Source: an uncultured Clostridia bacterium (GTDB taxonomy: Bacteria; Bacillota; Clostridia; Christensenellales; Aristaeellaceae). Taken from it: a stretch of 30,484 bases of DNA. The position numbers and the translations under genes are program-made. Numbering within the stretch: position 1 is the stretch's first letter; the number at the start of each line of letters is the position of its first letter. A model generated the notes under the pieces. That model was given only the letters and a program-made list of their open reading frames with translations. It ran no database searches and was not told the origin of the DNA. Shown here piece by piece: positions 13,809 through 21,098 of the stretch. Where the stretch lies: contig CAKTUS010000027.1 of NCBI GenBank assembly GCA_934621485.1, forward strand, positions 1 to 30,484, read 5' to 3'.

Positions 13809-16800
13809 ATGATCTTGTACGATACCTTGCAGCCGACCACGGAAAGCTTCCGGCAGGGAGAAAGCCTGTTTCGCCGAGGCAGCGTCTCTCTCGCCGCCAG
13901 TCAGGAGGACGCGCTTTGCTATAAAGTAGGCTCCAGCCCCGCGCAAACGGTGTATCTATACCGCAATGGGCGCGCCGCCTGCACCTGCGGCAAAGACGCC
14001 GCCTGCGAACACGTGGCGGCGGCCTGGCTCAAGGCTCAGGAGGATGGACGGCTGCGGCAATTTTGTCAGGAAGGGGAACTCGCCCTGGGCGAAAAAATGC
14101 TCTTTGTGCTGGGCCGCGCCATGCCCGGCGGCGAAAGCGTGCGGCTGACGCCCATCCTGCGTCTCTACGAGGACGGGCGGGCCGCCCTTGGGCTCTCCAT
14201 AGGCCAGGAGCGGCTGTACGCCGTCAAAAGCATCGCCGATCTGCTCACCTGTTTTTCATTGGGCGCTGCCTTGCCTCTTTCGGAAAAGTTCGTCTACCAG
14301 CCGTCCTTCATGCGTTTTTCCCGGGAGGATGAACGCCTGCTGCTTTTGCTGATGAACCACATCCCCCTTCGGGCGGAAAGCTTGCGGGACTGGGAAGAAG
14401 GTCTTTTCACCGAGCGGGAGGACCGGAAGGGCGGTCCCGCCGTGGACGGTCGCTTTGTGATGCTGGAAGGCGCCATGCTTCACAGCGTGCTGCGCTATTT
14501 TGAAAGCCATGGCTTTGTGCTGATGAACGGCGGCGACAAACAACCGCAAAACGGTATCCGCACAGTGGAGTTGCCCTTGTGCTTTGCCGTTGCGCTTACC
14601 CCGACGGAGCTGACCGTGCATGCCGAAGGCATGCAGAAGGTACGCATGCTTACGCCGGATGCTCGCTATGTGCTTTGGGGCGACCGCGTTGTGCATCTGC
14701 ACAGCGCTCAGGCGCGCATTTGCCGCCTGCTTTGTCTGGAAGGCTCCCGTTTTCGCTATCCCGCCCGGGAAGCCGAGGATGCGCTGGCCGTCCTGCTGCC
14801 CGCCTTATCCACCGTGGGTGCCGTGGCTCCTTCGCCGGAACTGAGCGCCCGACTGCTGACCGCTCCCTTCCGCCCCGTGGCCTATTTGGATTTGGTGGGC
14901 GGCAATGTGGAGGCTACGCTGGAGTTTCATTATGGCGACACGGTGCTTCATCCGTTTGCCGGCGCCGCGCCGGAAGGCAATGCTGCGCCTACGCTGGACG
15001 ATGGGCGGCTGCTGCTTCGGGACGGCCGCGCCGAAAGCGAACTGCTCAGCTTTTTTTCAGACGCGGGCTTTGTGGTGCGCTCCGGCCGGATTGTGCTGAA
15101 AAAGTCCAGAGACATCCTTACCTTCTGCACCCAGGGCGTATCGGAGCTCAGCAAGCTGTGCGAGGTGTATGCCTCCACCGCCTTTGAAAAGGTGAAGCCC
15201 CGCCGCCTGACGGCCCGGGCCTCCTTCCACATGAGCGGCGGCCGCCTGGTATTCACTCTGCTGGAGGAAAACCAGCCTGTGCCGGAGGTGCTGCCGATTT
15301 TGCAGGCCATTGCCCAGCGGCAGCAGTATGTGCGGCTGAAAACCGGCGAATTTTTGGATGTGCGCGACATGACGGGCCTGTCGCCTGTGGTGCAGGAGCT
15401 GCTGGACGCCGCCGCCCTGGACGACCCGGATGTGGACGCGGACGCGCGGGAGCTGAGCTTCAGCGCATACCGGGCGGCCTATATGGTGAACATGCTGCGC
15501 ATGGCCGGCGCTCAAACCGAAACCGCCCCGGAGGTAGACGCCGCCATGAACGCTCTGAGCTCCGGCGAGGCGGAAGCGCAGCGCTACATTCCTCCGCGTC
15601 TCAAGCGTAAGCTGGCAGATTATCAGCAGCGGGGCGTCAGCTGGATTTTGTCGCTGTACGAGGCGCGTATGGGCGGTATTCTGGCCGACGAGATGGGGCT
15701 GGGCAAAACCGTACAGATTATTGCCGCGCTTTCTGCCGCCCGCCGCAAGGACGGCGTGCAAAAAAGCGTCATCGTCACCCCCACCTCCCTCACCTACCAC
15801 TGGCTGGCCGAGTTCAAGCGCTTTGACGACAGCCTGACCGTGCGGGTGGTAACAGGTCCTCGGGAGGAACGCCGCCGCACCATCGAGGAAATTCACCGGG
15901 ATGATCAGGTAGACGTCATTCTTACCAGCTATCCCCTGCTGCGCCGCGATATCGATCTTTTGAAGGACCTTTCTCTGCGCTTTGCCGTTTTGGACGAAGC
16001 CCAGTCCGTAAAAAACGCCCAAAGCCAGGGCGCCATGGCAGCCAAGGAGCTTACCGCTCAGGCGCGTATCGCCCTGACCGGCACCCCTATGGAAAACCAC
16101 ACCGGCGAATTGTGGAGCATTTTTGATTTTATCCTGCCCGGTTATCTGGGAACCCAGGCGTCCTTCCTGCGGCGTTACGGCGGCGGGGAGCACGCCGAGG
16201 AGCTTCGGGAGCGCATCCGGCCTTTCCTGATGCGCCGCCTCAAGAGCGAGGTGCTGGGCGACCTGCCCAAAAAGCACGAGCAATCGCTTTACGCGGCCAT
16301 GACGCCGGAACAGGCTCAGGTGTACGCAGGCCTGATGGAAAGCCTGCGTCAGCATGTGGGACAGGCTCTGGCGGACGGCTCGCTGCCCAGGGCGCGCATG
16401 CAGGTGTTGAGCATTTTGCTCAAGCTGCGCCAAGTGTGCTGCCACCCAAAGCTGTTTTTACCGGACTACGAGGGAACCAGCGGCAAGCTGGAGCTGCTGG
16501 TTCAAACGGTGCACAACGCCATCGACGCCCGCAGGCGCATCCTCATCTTCTCCCAGTTTGTGGGCATGCTGCAAATCATCCGCAAGCGCCTGGGCCGCGA
16601 GGGCGTGCAAACCCTGTACCTGGACGGTGAAACCAAGCCCGCCAAGCGCCAGGAGCTTTGCGACCGTTTTAACGGCGGCGAAGGCCGCGTGTTCCTCATT
16701 TCCCTCAAAGCGGGCGGCACGGGACTGAACCTGACCGGCGCGGACCTGGTGATTCACTACGATCCCTGGTGGAACCCTGCCACCGAGGACCAGGCTACCG

Positions 16801-16991
16801 ACCGGGCCCACCGCATTGGCCAAACCCGGGATGTGGACGTTATTCGGCTCATTGCGCAGGATACGATTGAAGAAAAGGTTACCGACCTGAGCCGGCGCAA
16901 GCGGGCAATTTTCGACCGGGTGGTGCTGGCCGGCGAAACCGAGCTGAGCAGCCTGAGCGAAGAGGATATCCGAGCTTTGTTCTTTTCCTGA
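13809..16991 (+). CDS. Large SNF2 helicase with N-terminal SWIM zinc finger
   Basis: 1060 residues. A SWIM finger C58-x-C60...C66-x-H68 lies in ACTCGKDAACEH. About 500 residues of the bacterial SNF2-associated region follow, then the helicase core: motif I ADEMGLGKT (about 626-634), motif II LDEAQ (about 727), motif III LTGTPMENH, and the C-terminal lobe with LISLKAGGTGLNLTGAD and motif VI QATDRAHRIGQT. It is a complete RapA/SNF2-type ATP-dependent DNA translocase of the kind common in Firmicutes, likely remodelling protein-DNA complexes in repair or transcription. ATG 13809 has GGAGG 7 bases upstream. Transcribed alone, it ends at a strong terminator shared with the lrp gene. No clear promoter is seen among the upstream stem-loops. 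Confidence 0.95.
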   Translation: MILYDTLQPTTESFRQGESLFRRGSVSLAASQEDALCYKVGSSPAQTVYLYRNGRAACTCGKDAACEHVAAAWLKAQEDGRLRQFCQEGELALGEKMLFVLGRAMPGGESVRLTPILRLYEDGRAALGLSIGQERLYAVKSIADLLTCFSLGAALPLSEKFVYQPSFMRFSREDERLLLLLMNHIPLRAESLRDWEEGLFTEREDRKGGPAVDGRFVMLEGAMLHSVLRYFESHGFVLMNGGDKQPQNGIRTVELPLCFAVALTPTELTVHAEGMQKVRMLTPDARYVLWGDRVVHLHSAQARICRLLCLEGSRFRYPAREAEDALAVLLPALSTVGAVAPSPELSARLLTAPFRPVAYLDLVGGNVEATLEFHYGDTVLHPFAGAAPEGNAAPTLDDGRLLLRDGRAESELLSFFSDAGFVVRSGRIVLKKSRDILTFCTQGVSELSKLCEVYASTAFEKVKPRRLTARASFHMSGGRLVFTLLEENQPVPEVLPILQAIAQRQQYVRLKTGEFLDVRDMTGLSPVVQELLDAAALDDPDVDADARELSFSAYRAAYMVNMLRMAGAQTETAPEVDAAMNALSSGEAEAQRYIPPRLKRKLADYQQRGVSWILSLYEARMGGILADEMGLGKTVQIIAALSAARRKDGVQKSVIVTPTSLTYHWLAEFKRFDDSLTVRVVTGPREERRRTIEEIHRDDQVDVILTSYPLLRRDIDLLKDLSLRFAVLDEAQSVKNAQSQGAMAAKELTAQARIALTGTPMENHTGELWSIFDFILPGYLGTQASFLRRYGGGEHAEELRERIRPFLMRRLKSEVLGDLPKKHEQSLYAAMTPEQAQVYAGLMESLRQHVGQALADGSLPRARMQVLSILLKLRQVCCHPKLFLPDYEGTSGKLELLVQTVHNAIDARRRILIFSQFVGMLQIIRKRLGREGVQTLYLDGETKPAKRQELCDRFNGGEGRVFLISLKAGGTGLNLTGADLVIHYDPWWNPATEDQATDRAHRIGQTRDVDVIRLIAQDTIEEKVTDLSRRKRAIFDRVVLAGETELSSLSEEDIRALFFS

Positions 16992-17010
16992 CGTTCTTTC
17001 CCACAGAAGG

Positions 17011-17063
17011 AAAACGTTCCGCCCGCCTGAACGCATTGCGCCGCCAGGCAGGCGGACCGTTTT
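17011..17063. terminator. Shared bidirectional terminator between SNF2 and lrp genes
   Basis: A long stem AAAACG-T-CCGCC-GCCTG (17011-17029) pairs with CAGGC-GGCGGA-CGTTTT (17045-17063) with two mismatches and a 15-base loop, flanked by A and T runs. It serves both convergent genes. Confidence 0.8.
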
Positions 17064-17067
17064 GCTG

Positions 17068-17532
17068 CTAGAGCCGCAGCCCCTTGATGTCCTTTACACG
17101 GGACAAAATCACCTGGGTATCCAGCCGGGTAATCCCCGGCAGTCCATCCAGAACCTCCGTCATCAGCCTTTCCAATTCCTCCTGGCTGGCAGCCACCGCA
17201 TGCACATGCAGCCTGCAGGGGCCCGTAACCCGGTAAATCTGCGTTACAACGGGACAGTCGTTCAGCTGCCGCACCACCTGCTCAAAGGCGTCCGGCCGTG
17301 TCTCGATTTCATAGTAGCAGGAAACCGCGCTGCCCAGCTTCTGCGGGTTTACAATCACGGTATAGCCTTCGATGACGCCCTGCCGCTCCAAAGCCTCCAT
17401 CCGGTTTTTGATGGCTACCCGGGACAGGCCCAGCCGTTCCCCCAGTTCCGAATAGGTGTAGCGGGCGTTCAGCGTAAGCAAATCCAGCATTTTACGGTCC
17501 AGTTCATCCAGTCCGTTCAGGTACATCGCCAT
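17068..17532 (-). CDS. Lrp/AsnC-family transcription regulator
   Basis: 154 residues. The N-terminal winged helix-turn-helix (LDELDRKMLDLLTLNARYTY then SELGERLGLSRVAIKNRMEAL, about 8-50) is followed by the RAM/Lrp ligand-binding domain (about 70-145, with GPCRLHVHAVAAS). Such regulators respond to amino acids or related small molecules, often controlling an adjacent transporter. It is divergent from the MATE exporter with a palindrome between the promoters, so local control of the exporter and itself is likely but inferred. ATG 17532 follows AGGAGGGGG closely; ATG 17526 (two codons in) gives better spacing and is equally possible. Confidence 0.92.
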   Translation of the reverse strand: MAMYLNGLDELDRKMLDLLTLNARYTYSELGERLGLSRVAIKNRMEALERQGVIEGYTVIVNPQKLGSAVSCYYEIETRPDAFEQVVRQLNDCPVVTQIYRVTGPCRLHVHAVAASQEELERLMTEVLDGLPGITRLDTQVILSRVKDIKGLRL

Positions 17533-17550
17533 TCCCCCTCCTGCCGTTTA

Positions 17551-17579
17551 AGCATAACACAAGTTGTTTTAAGTTTCAA
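17551..17579 (-). promoter_or_regulatory. Promoter of the Lrp-type regulator gene
   Basis: TTGAAA (17579-17574), 17 bases, TATGCT (17556-17551). Its -35 overlaps one arm of the palindrome at 17574-17586. Confidence 0.7.
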
Positions 17580-17586
17580 TTTGAAA
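17574..17586. promoter_or_regulatory. Candidate Lrp operator between divergent promoters
   Basis: TTTCAA-T-TTGAAA, a perfect inverted repeat whose similarity extends outward as AAG/GTT with mismatches. It covers the -35 of the regulator and lies 9 bases upstream of the exporter -35. A/T-rich palindromes in this position are typical of Lrp-family sites. Confidence 0.45.
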
Positions 17587-17594
17587 GTTTCATC

Positions 17595-17623
17595 TTGCAC
17601 TTTGTAACTTCAGATGGTATACT
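17595..17623 (+). promoter_or_regulatory. Promoter of the MATE exporter gene
   Basis: TTGCAC (17595-17600), 17 bases, TATACT (17618-17623), with an extended TG just before the -10. The predicted start is near 17630. Confidence 0.8.
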
Positions 17624-17658
17624 GCGCTATATCTGATTCTGTTAAGGAGGAAGCCTGT

Positions 17659-18987
17659 ATGGTCCGCGACCTGACTCAGGGAAGCATTTCCCGTTCGCTG
17701 CTGCTGTTTGCCCTGCCCATGATGGCCGGCAATCTTTTGCAGCAGTTTTACAACATTGCCGATACCCTGATTGTGGGCCGGGCCTTGGGGGCCACGGCAC
17801 TGGCGGCCGTGGGCTCGGCCTATACGCTGATGACCTTCCTCACTTCCATTTTTCTGGGGCTGAGCATGGGGGCAGGCGCGCTTTTTTCTATCTATCAGGG
17901 CCGGGGCGACACAGCCGCGCTCAAAAGCGCCGTGCTTCATGCCTTTGTGCTGGTGATGGGCGTTACGCTTGCGCTAAACGCAGCGGTCTACCTGTTTCTG
18001 AACCCCATTCTGGCTTTTTTGCAGGTTCCGGAGGCGGTGTGGAGCGGTATGCGAGCCTATTTGCTGGTGGTGTTTGTCGGATTGGTTGCCACCGCGGTGT
18101 ATAACTTCTTGGCTTGTTTGTTGCGGGCGTTGGGCAACTCAACGGCGCCGCTGGCTTTTCTGGGGATTTCCGCGCTGCTGAACGTGGCGCTGGACCTGCT
18201 GTTTGTGCTAAGACTGAACCTGGGCATTGCCGGAGCGGCCTGGGCCACCGTTATCGCCCAATGGGTGTCCGGCGCAGGCGTTGCGCTGTATGTGATTACC
18301 AAATGTAAGTTTTTGCTTCCCAAACGCAGTGACCTGCGCTACCGCCCAAACATTTTTCGGGAGCTGCTCAGCCTGTCCACCCTGACCTGCGTGCAGCAAT
18401 CCGTGATGAATTTTGGCGTGCTGATGGTGCAGGGGCTGGTGAACAGCTTCGGCGAAACCGTTATGGCCGCCTTTGCGGCCGCCGTCAAAATTGATTCCTT
18501 TGCCTATCTGCCGGTGCAGGATTTTGGCAACGCCTATTCCACCTTCATAGCCCAGAACCACGGCGCGGGCAACCGGGAGCGCATCCGGCGGGGCAGCCGA
18601 ACGGCCTTCGGCCTGAGCGCCCTGTTCAGCCTGCTTCTTTCCGCGCTCGTATGCCTGCTGGCCCGGCCGCTGATGGGCCTGTTTGTAAACGCCGGTGAAG
18701 AAGCGGTCATTGCCTGCGGCGTGGGGTATCTTCGCATTGAAGGAGCGTTTTACTGCGGCATAGGCTTTTTGTTTCTGCTGTACGGCTATTTCCGCGCCGT
18801 TCAGCGCCCTGCCATGTCTGTGGTGCTTACGGTGATTTCCCTGGGCAGCCGGGTGGCGCTGGCCTATCTGCTGTCGGGCTTTTGGGGCGAAACCGGCATT
18901 TGGGTTTCCATTCCCATCGGCTGGGCCCTGGCGGACTTGACGGGTCTGTGGCGCATGCGGCAGCTAAGCAGGCGATCGCCCCGCTAG
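17659..18987 (+). CDS. MATE-family efflux transporter
   Basis: 442 residues, about 12 transmembrane helices in two related halves. Hallmarks: LLLFALPMMAGNLLQQFYNI, DTLIVGRALGATALAAVG near the start, and FGNAYSTFIAQNHGAGNRER in the second half, as in NorM/DinF-type drug/Na+ or H+ antiporters. The substrate is unknown; the divergent Lrp-type regulator hints at an amino acid or a derived metabolite. ATG 17659 follows AAGGAGG by 8 bases; the frame is open 15 codons further up but over the promoter region. It converges with the DUF362 gene, with only 3 bases between stops and no terminator visible there. Confidence 0.93.
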   Translation: MVRDLTQGSISRSLLLFALPMMAGNLLQQFYNIADTLIVGRALGATALAAVGSAYTLMTFLTSIFLGLSMGAGALFSIYQGRGDTAALKSAVLHAFVLVMGVTLALNAAVYLFLNPILAFLQVPEAVWSGMRAYLLVVFVGLVATAVYNFLACLLRALGNSTAPLAFLGISALLNVALDLLFVLRLNLGIAGAAWATVIAQWVSGAGVALYVITKCKFLLPKRSDLRYRPNIFRELLSLSTLTCVQQSVMNFGVLMVQGLVNSFGETVMAAFAAAVKIDSFAYLPVQDFGNAYSTFIAQNHGAGNRERIRRGSRTAFGLSALFSLLLSALVCLLARPLMGLFVNAGEEAVIACGVGYLRIEGAFYCGIGFLFLLYGYFRAVQRPAMSVVLTVISLGSRVALAYLLSGFWGETGIWVSIPIGWALADLTGLWRMRQLSRRSPR

Positions 18988-18990
18988 CCG

Positions 18991-20073
18991 CTACAAAAAG
19001 CGCTTTACTACGCCAATGGCGTGTGCCGGGCACATTTCCTGACAGCAAAAGCAGGAAATGCACCCTTTGCGGCGGAATACCGCCTTTTTGTCTCGAATTT
19101 CCACAATATGCTGCGGGCAGGATTCAGCGCAGCGGCCGCAGCCCACGCATCTGGCCGCATCCACTGTAGGATAGGAGCGTCGCCGTCCAAAGAAGCTGTG
19201 GAACAGCCCGTTGGGGGTAAAAAAGCGTTCGTTGCCCAGCACCGCGTCCGGAAAAACAAAGGGCGGATCGGCCAAAGGCAGCTCGTCGCCGATGAGAACG
19301 GTTTCCCGGGACGGAAGCTGTCTGCGCCGGGCAGCCCGAATGATGGGGGCCTGCCGGCTGCTCAGTCCCATCAGCCGGGCTGCCTGTTCATCCAGCGCAT
19401 AGGGCGAACGGGAACACAGGGTTACGCCCATATGGCGTACCGTGCCGCCTCCGGGACCGTTGCCCTCCATGCAGTCGACGGCGTCCATCACGGTCAGGTT
19501 GGGCCGCACGGTTTCGCACAGGTCGATCAGCAAGTCGCAAAAGCCGTCCACCGTAGGCCGCTTGCAGTGCCATTCCGGCTTTTTCAGTCCCGGAATACAG
19601 CCAAACAGGTTTTTTACCGCGCCGCTCATGACCGTAAGGCCATGGGTTTTCAGCTTTGCACAGTCAATGATATAATCTGCCTCCAGCACGGGCGTAAGCA
19701 GGCAAAAGCCGTTTTTCATGCCGGAGGACGTATCCCGGTTCAGTTCTACAAGGGGTTCCAACGCCGCCATTCCGCTGGCGGCGTACAGTTTTTCCAAAAT
19801 CGCTCCGTTATATGCGCCGCCTGGGCTGTCCGCCACCGTTACCCGGCGAACGCCCTGCTTTTTCAGCCAGCGGGCGATGGCCGCCACCACCGCCGGATGG
19901 GTGCACACCGCCTGGGAAGGCGCCCGGGCCGCCAGCAGATTGGGCTTGATAAGCACCTTTGTGTCCGCCGTTAGATCGTCCGCCACCTTAAGCGCTTCAA
20001 AATGCGCCGCAATGGCCTTGTCCAGCTTTTCCGCCTGATACGCATCCGCTCGGCGCACCGATACCTGCGTCAT
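18991..20073 (-). CDS. DUF362 protein with C-terminal two-cluster ferredoxin domain
   Basis: 360 residues. The DUF362 domain (about 1-280) includes KVLIKPNLLAARAPSQAVCTHP and AKLKTHGLTVMSGAVKNLFG. A bacterial ferredoxin module near the end binds two 4Fe-4S clusters: CVGCGRCAESCP and CISCFCCQEMCP. The family is widespread in anaerobes; its reaction is not established, but the iron-sulfur centres imply electron transfer. ATG 20073 overlaps the holA stop (ATGA), so it is the last gene of the operon and is translationally coupled. Longer in-frame versions run into holA. Confidence 0.93.
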   Translation of the reverse strand: MTQVSVRRADAYQAEKLDKAIAAHFEALKVADDLTADTKVLIKPNLLAARAPSQAVCTHPAVVAAIARWLKKQGVRRVTVADSPGGAYNGAILEKLYAASGMAALEPLVELNRDTSSGMKNGFCLLTPVLEADYIIDCAKLKTHGLTVMSGAVKNLFGCIPGLKKPEWHCKRPTVDGFCDLLIDLCETVRPNLTVMDAVDCMEGNGPGGGTVRHMGVTLCSRSPYALDEQAARLMGLSSRQAPIIRAARRRQLPSRETVLIGDELPLADPPFVFPDAVLGNERFFTPNGLFHSFFGRRRSYPTVDAARCVGCGRCAESCPQHIVEIRDKKAVFRRKGCISCFCCQEMCPAHAIGVVKRFL

Positions 20074-21098
20074 GCTTCCATCCCCCTCAAAATGCCTTCC
20101 AGCGCCAGCAAAGCGTTTTCCGCGCAACACTCCTGAGGGATGCGCCCTTGCTTAAGCCGGTATTCATAGTCCATCAAAAAGTCGTAAGCATTTTTCAGCC
20201 GCTTCTTTTCAAAGCGCCGCGCCTGCTGCTGGGTACGGCCGACGGAAAAGGGCGGGATGCCCAGCAGCGAAGCCTGCGACGCCGGCGGCGTGCGCTCTTC
20301 CATCAGGCAACGCATATGATACAGGATGCGGTACTGCCGCAGCAGCATGGCTAAAATGCCCACACGGTCTTCTCCGGCGCGCACCATGTCCCTGAGCAGG
20401 CCAAAAGCCGTCTCGGTATGGCCTGCCACCTGAGCATCCACCATCTGAAACACCGTACATTCGGTAGAGCGGGTGCAAATCGCGTCGATATCCGCCGCCT
20501 CCACCATCTCTCGTTCATCCAGATAAGCGCACAGTTTTTCCATTTCCTGGCGTAAAAGGGCCGCGTCCCTGCCCACGGTAAAAACCAGACGGCCCGCGTT
20601 ATCGGCGCTAAGCTTTTTGCCCATACGCCGCATGGCGCGAATACACCAATCGGCGCACTCCGCGTCGTTCATGGGGGAAAAATCCACAATGGCGTTTTTC
20701 TTTTTCAAAAGCGTATACAGCTTTTTTCGCCCGTCCGCCTTGCCCTTCACATAAAAAACCAGGCAGGCAGTAGGGGGCAAATGGGACAGATAATCGCCAA
20801 TCTGCTGCGCTCTGGCTTCGTCCTCCGCCTTCCTCCCCGCCGTTAAAAGGCTGCACTCCCGCACCACCACCAGCCGCTTTTCTCCCATAAAGGGCAGGGT
20901 TTCCGCAGCGGCAATCAGGGCGTCGGCCTCCGGGTCGCTTAGCTCCACCAGGTTCATTTCCTCCATGCCGGCAGGCAAGAGCCGGCCGCATAGTTGCTTA
21001 AGGGCCTGTTGCTTGATGTATTCTTCGCTTCCCTCAAACAGATAACATTCGCCGACGCTGCCGTTTTTCAGGTTTTCGAAAAAGGCGGTATGGTTCAT
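20070..21098 (-). CDS. holA: DNA polymerase III delta subunit, clamp loader
   Basis: 342 residues. The N-terminal YLFEGSEEYIKQQALKQL is the family signature for the degenerate AAA+ domain. The middle has LVVVRECSLL and LVFYVKGKADGRKKLY, and the C-terminal helical bundle ends with LKQGRIPQE, a conserved segment near the end in Firmicute homologues (YqeN). Delta opens the beta clamp on DNA. comEC followed by holA is a conserved Firmicute pair. ATG 21098 overlaps the comEC stop (ATGA). The usual downstream rpsT is absent and is replaced by the DUF362 gene. Confidence 0.95.
   Translation of the reverse strand: MNHTAFFENLKNGSVGECYLFEGSEEYIKQQALKQLCGRLLPAGMEEMNLVELSDPEADALIAAAETLPFMGEKRLVVVRECSLLTAGRKAEDEARAQQIGDYLSHLPPTACLVFYVKGKADGRKKLYTLLKKKNAIVDFSPMNDAECADWCIRAMRRMGKKLSADNAGRLVFTVGRDAALLRQEMEKLCAYLDEREMVEAADIDAICTRSTECTVFQMVDAQVAGHTETAFGLLRDMVRAGEDRVGILAMLLRQYRILYHMRCLMEERTPPASQASLLGIPPFSVGRTQQQARRFEKKRLKNAYDFLMDYEYRLKQGRIPQECCAENALLALEGILRGMEA

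Noticed and set aside
13378..13812. 144-codon and 99-codon plus-strand frames in the hairpin block
   Set aside because: No ribosome site and no domain; the sequence is explained by inverted repeats and high GC.
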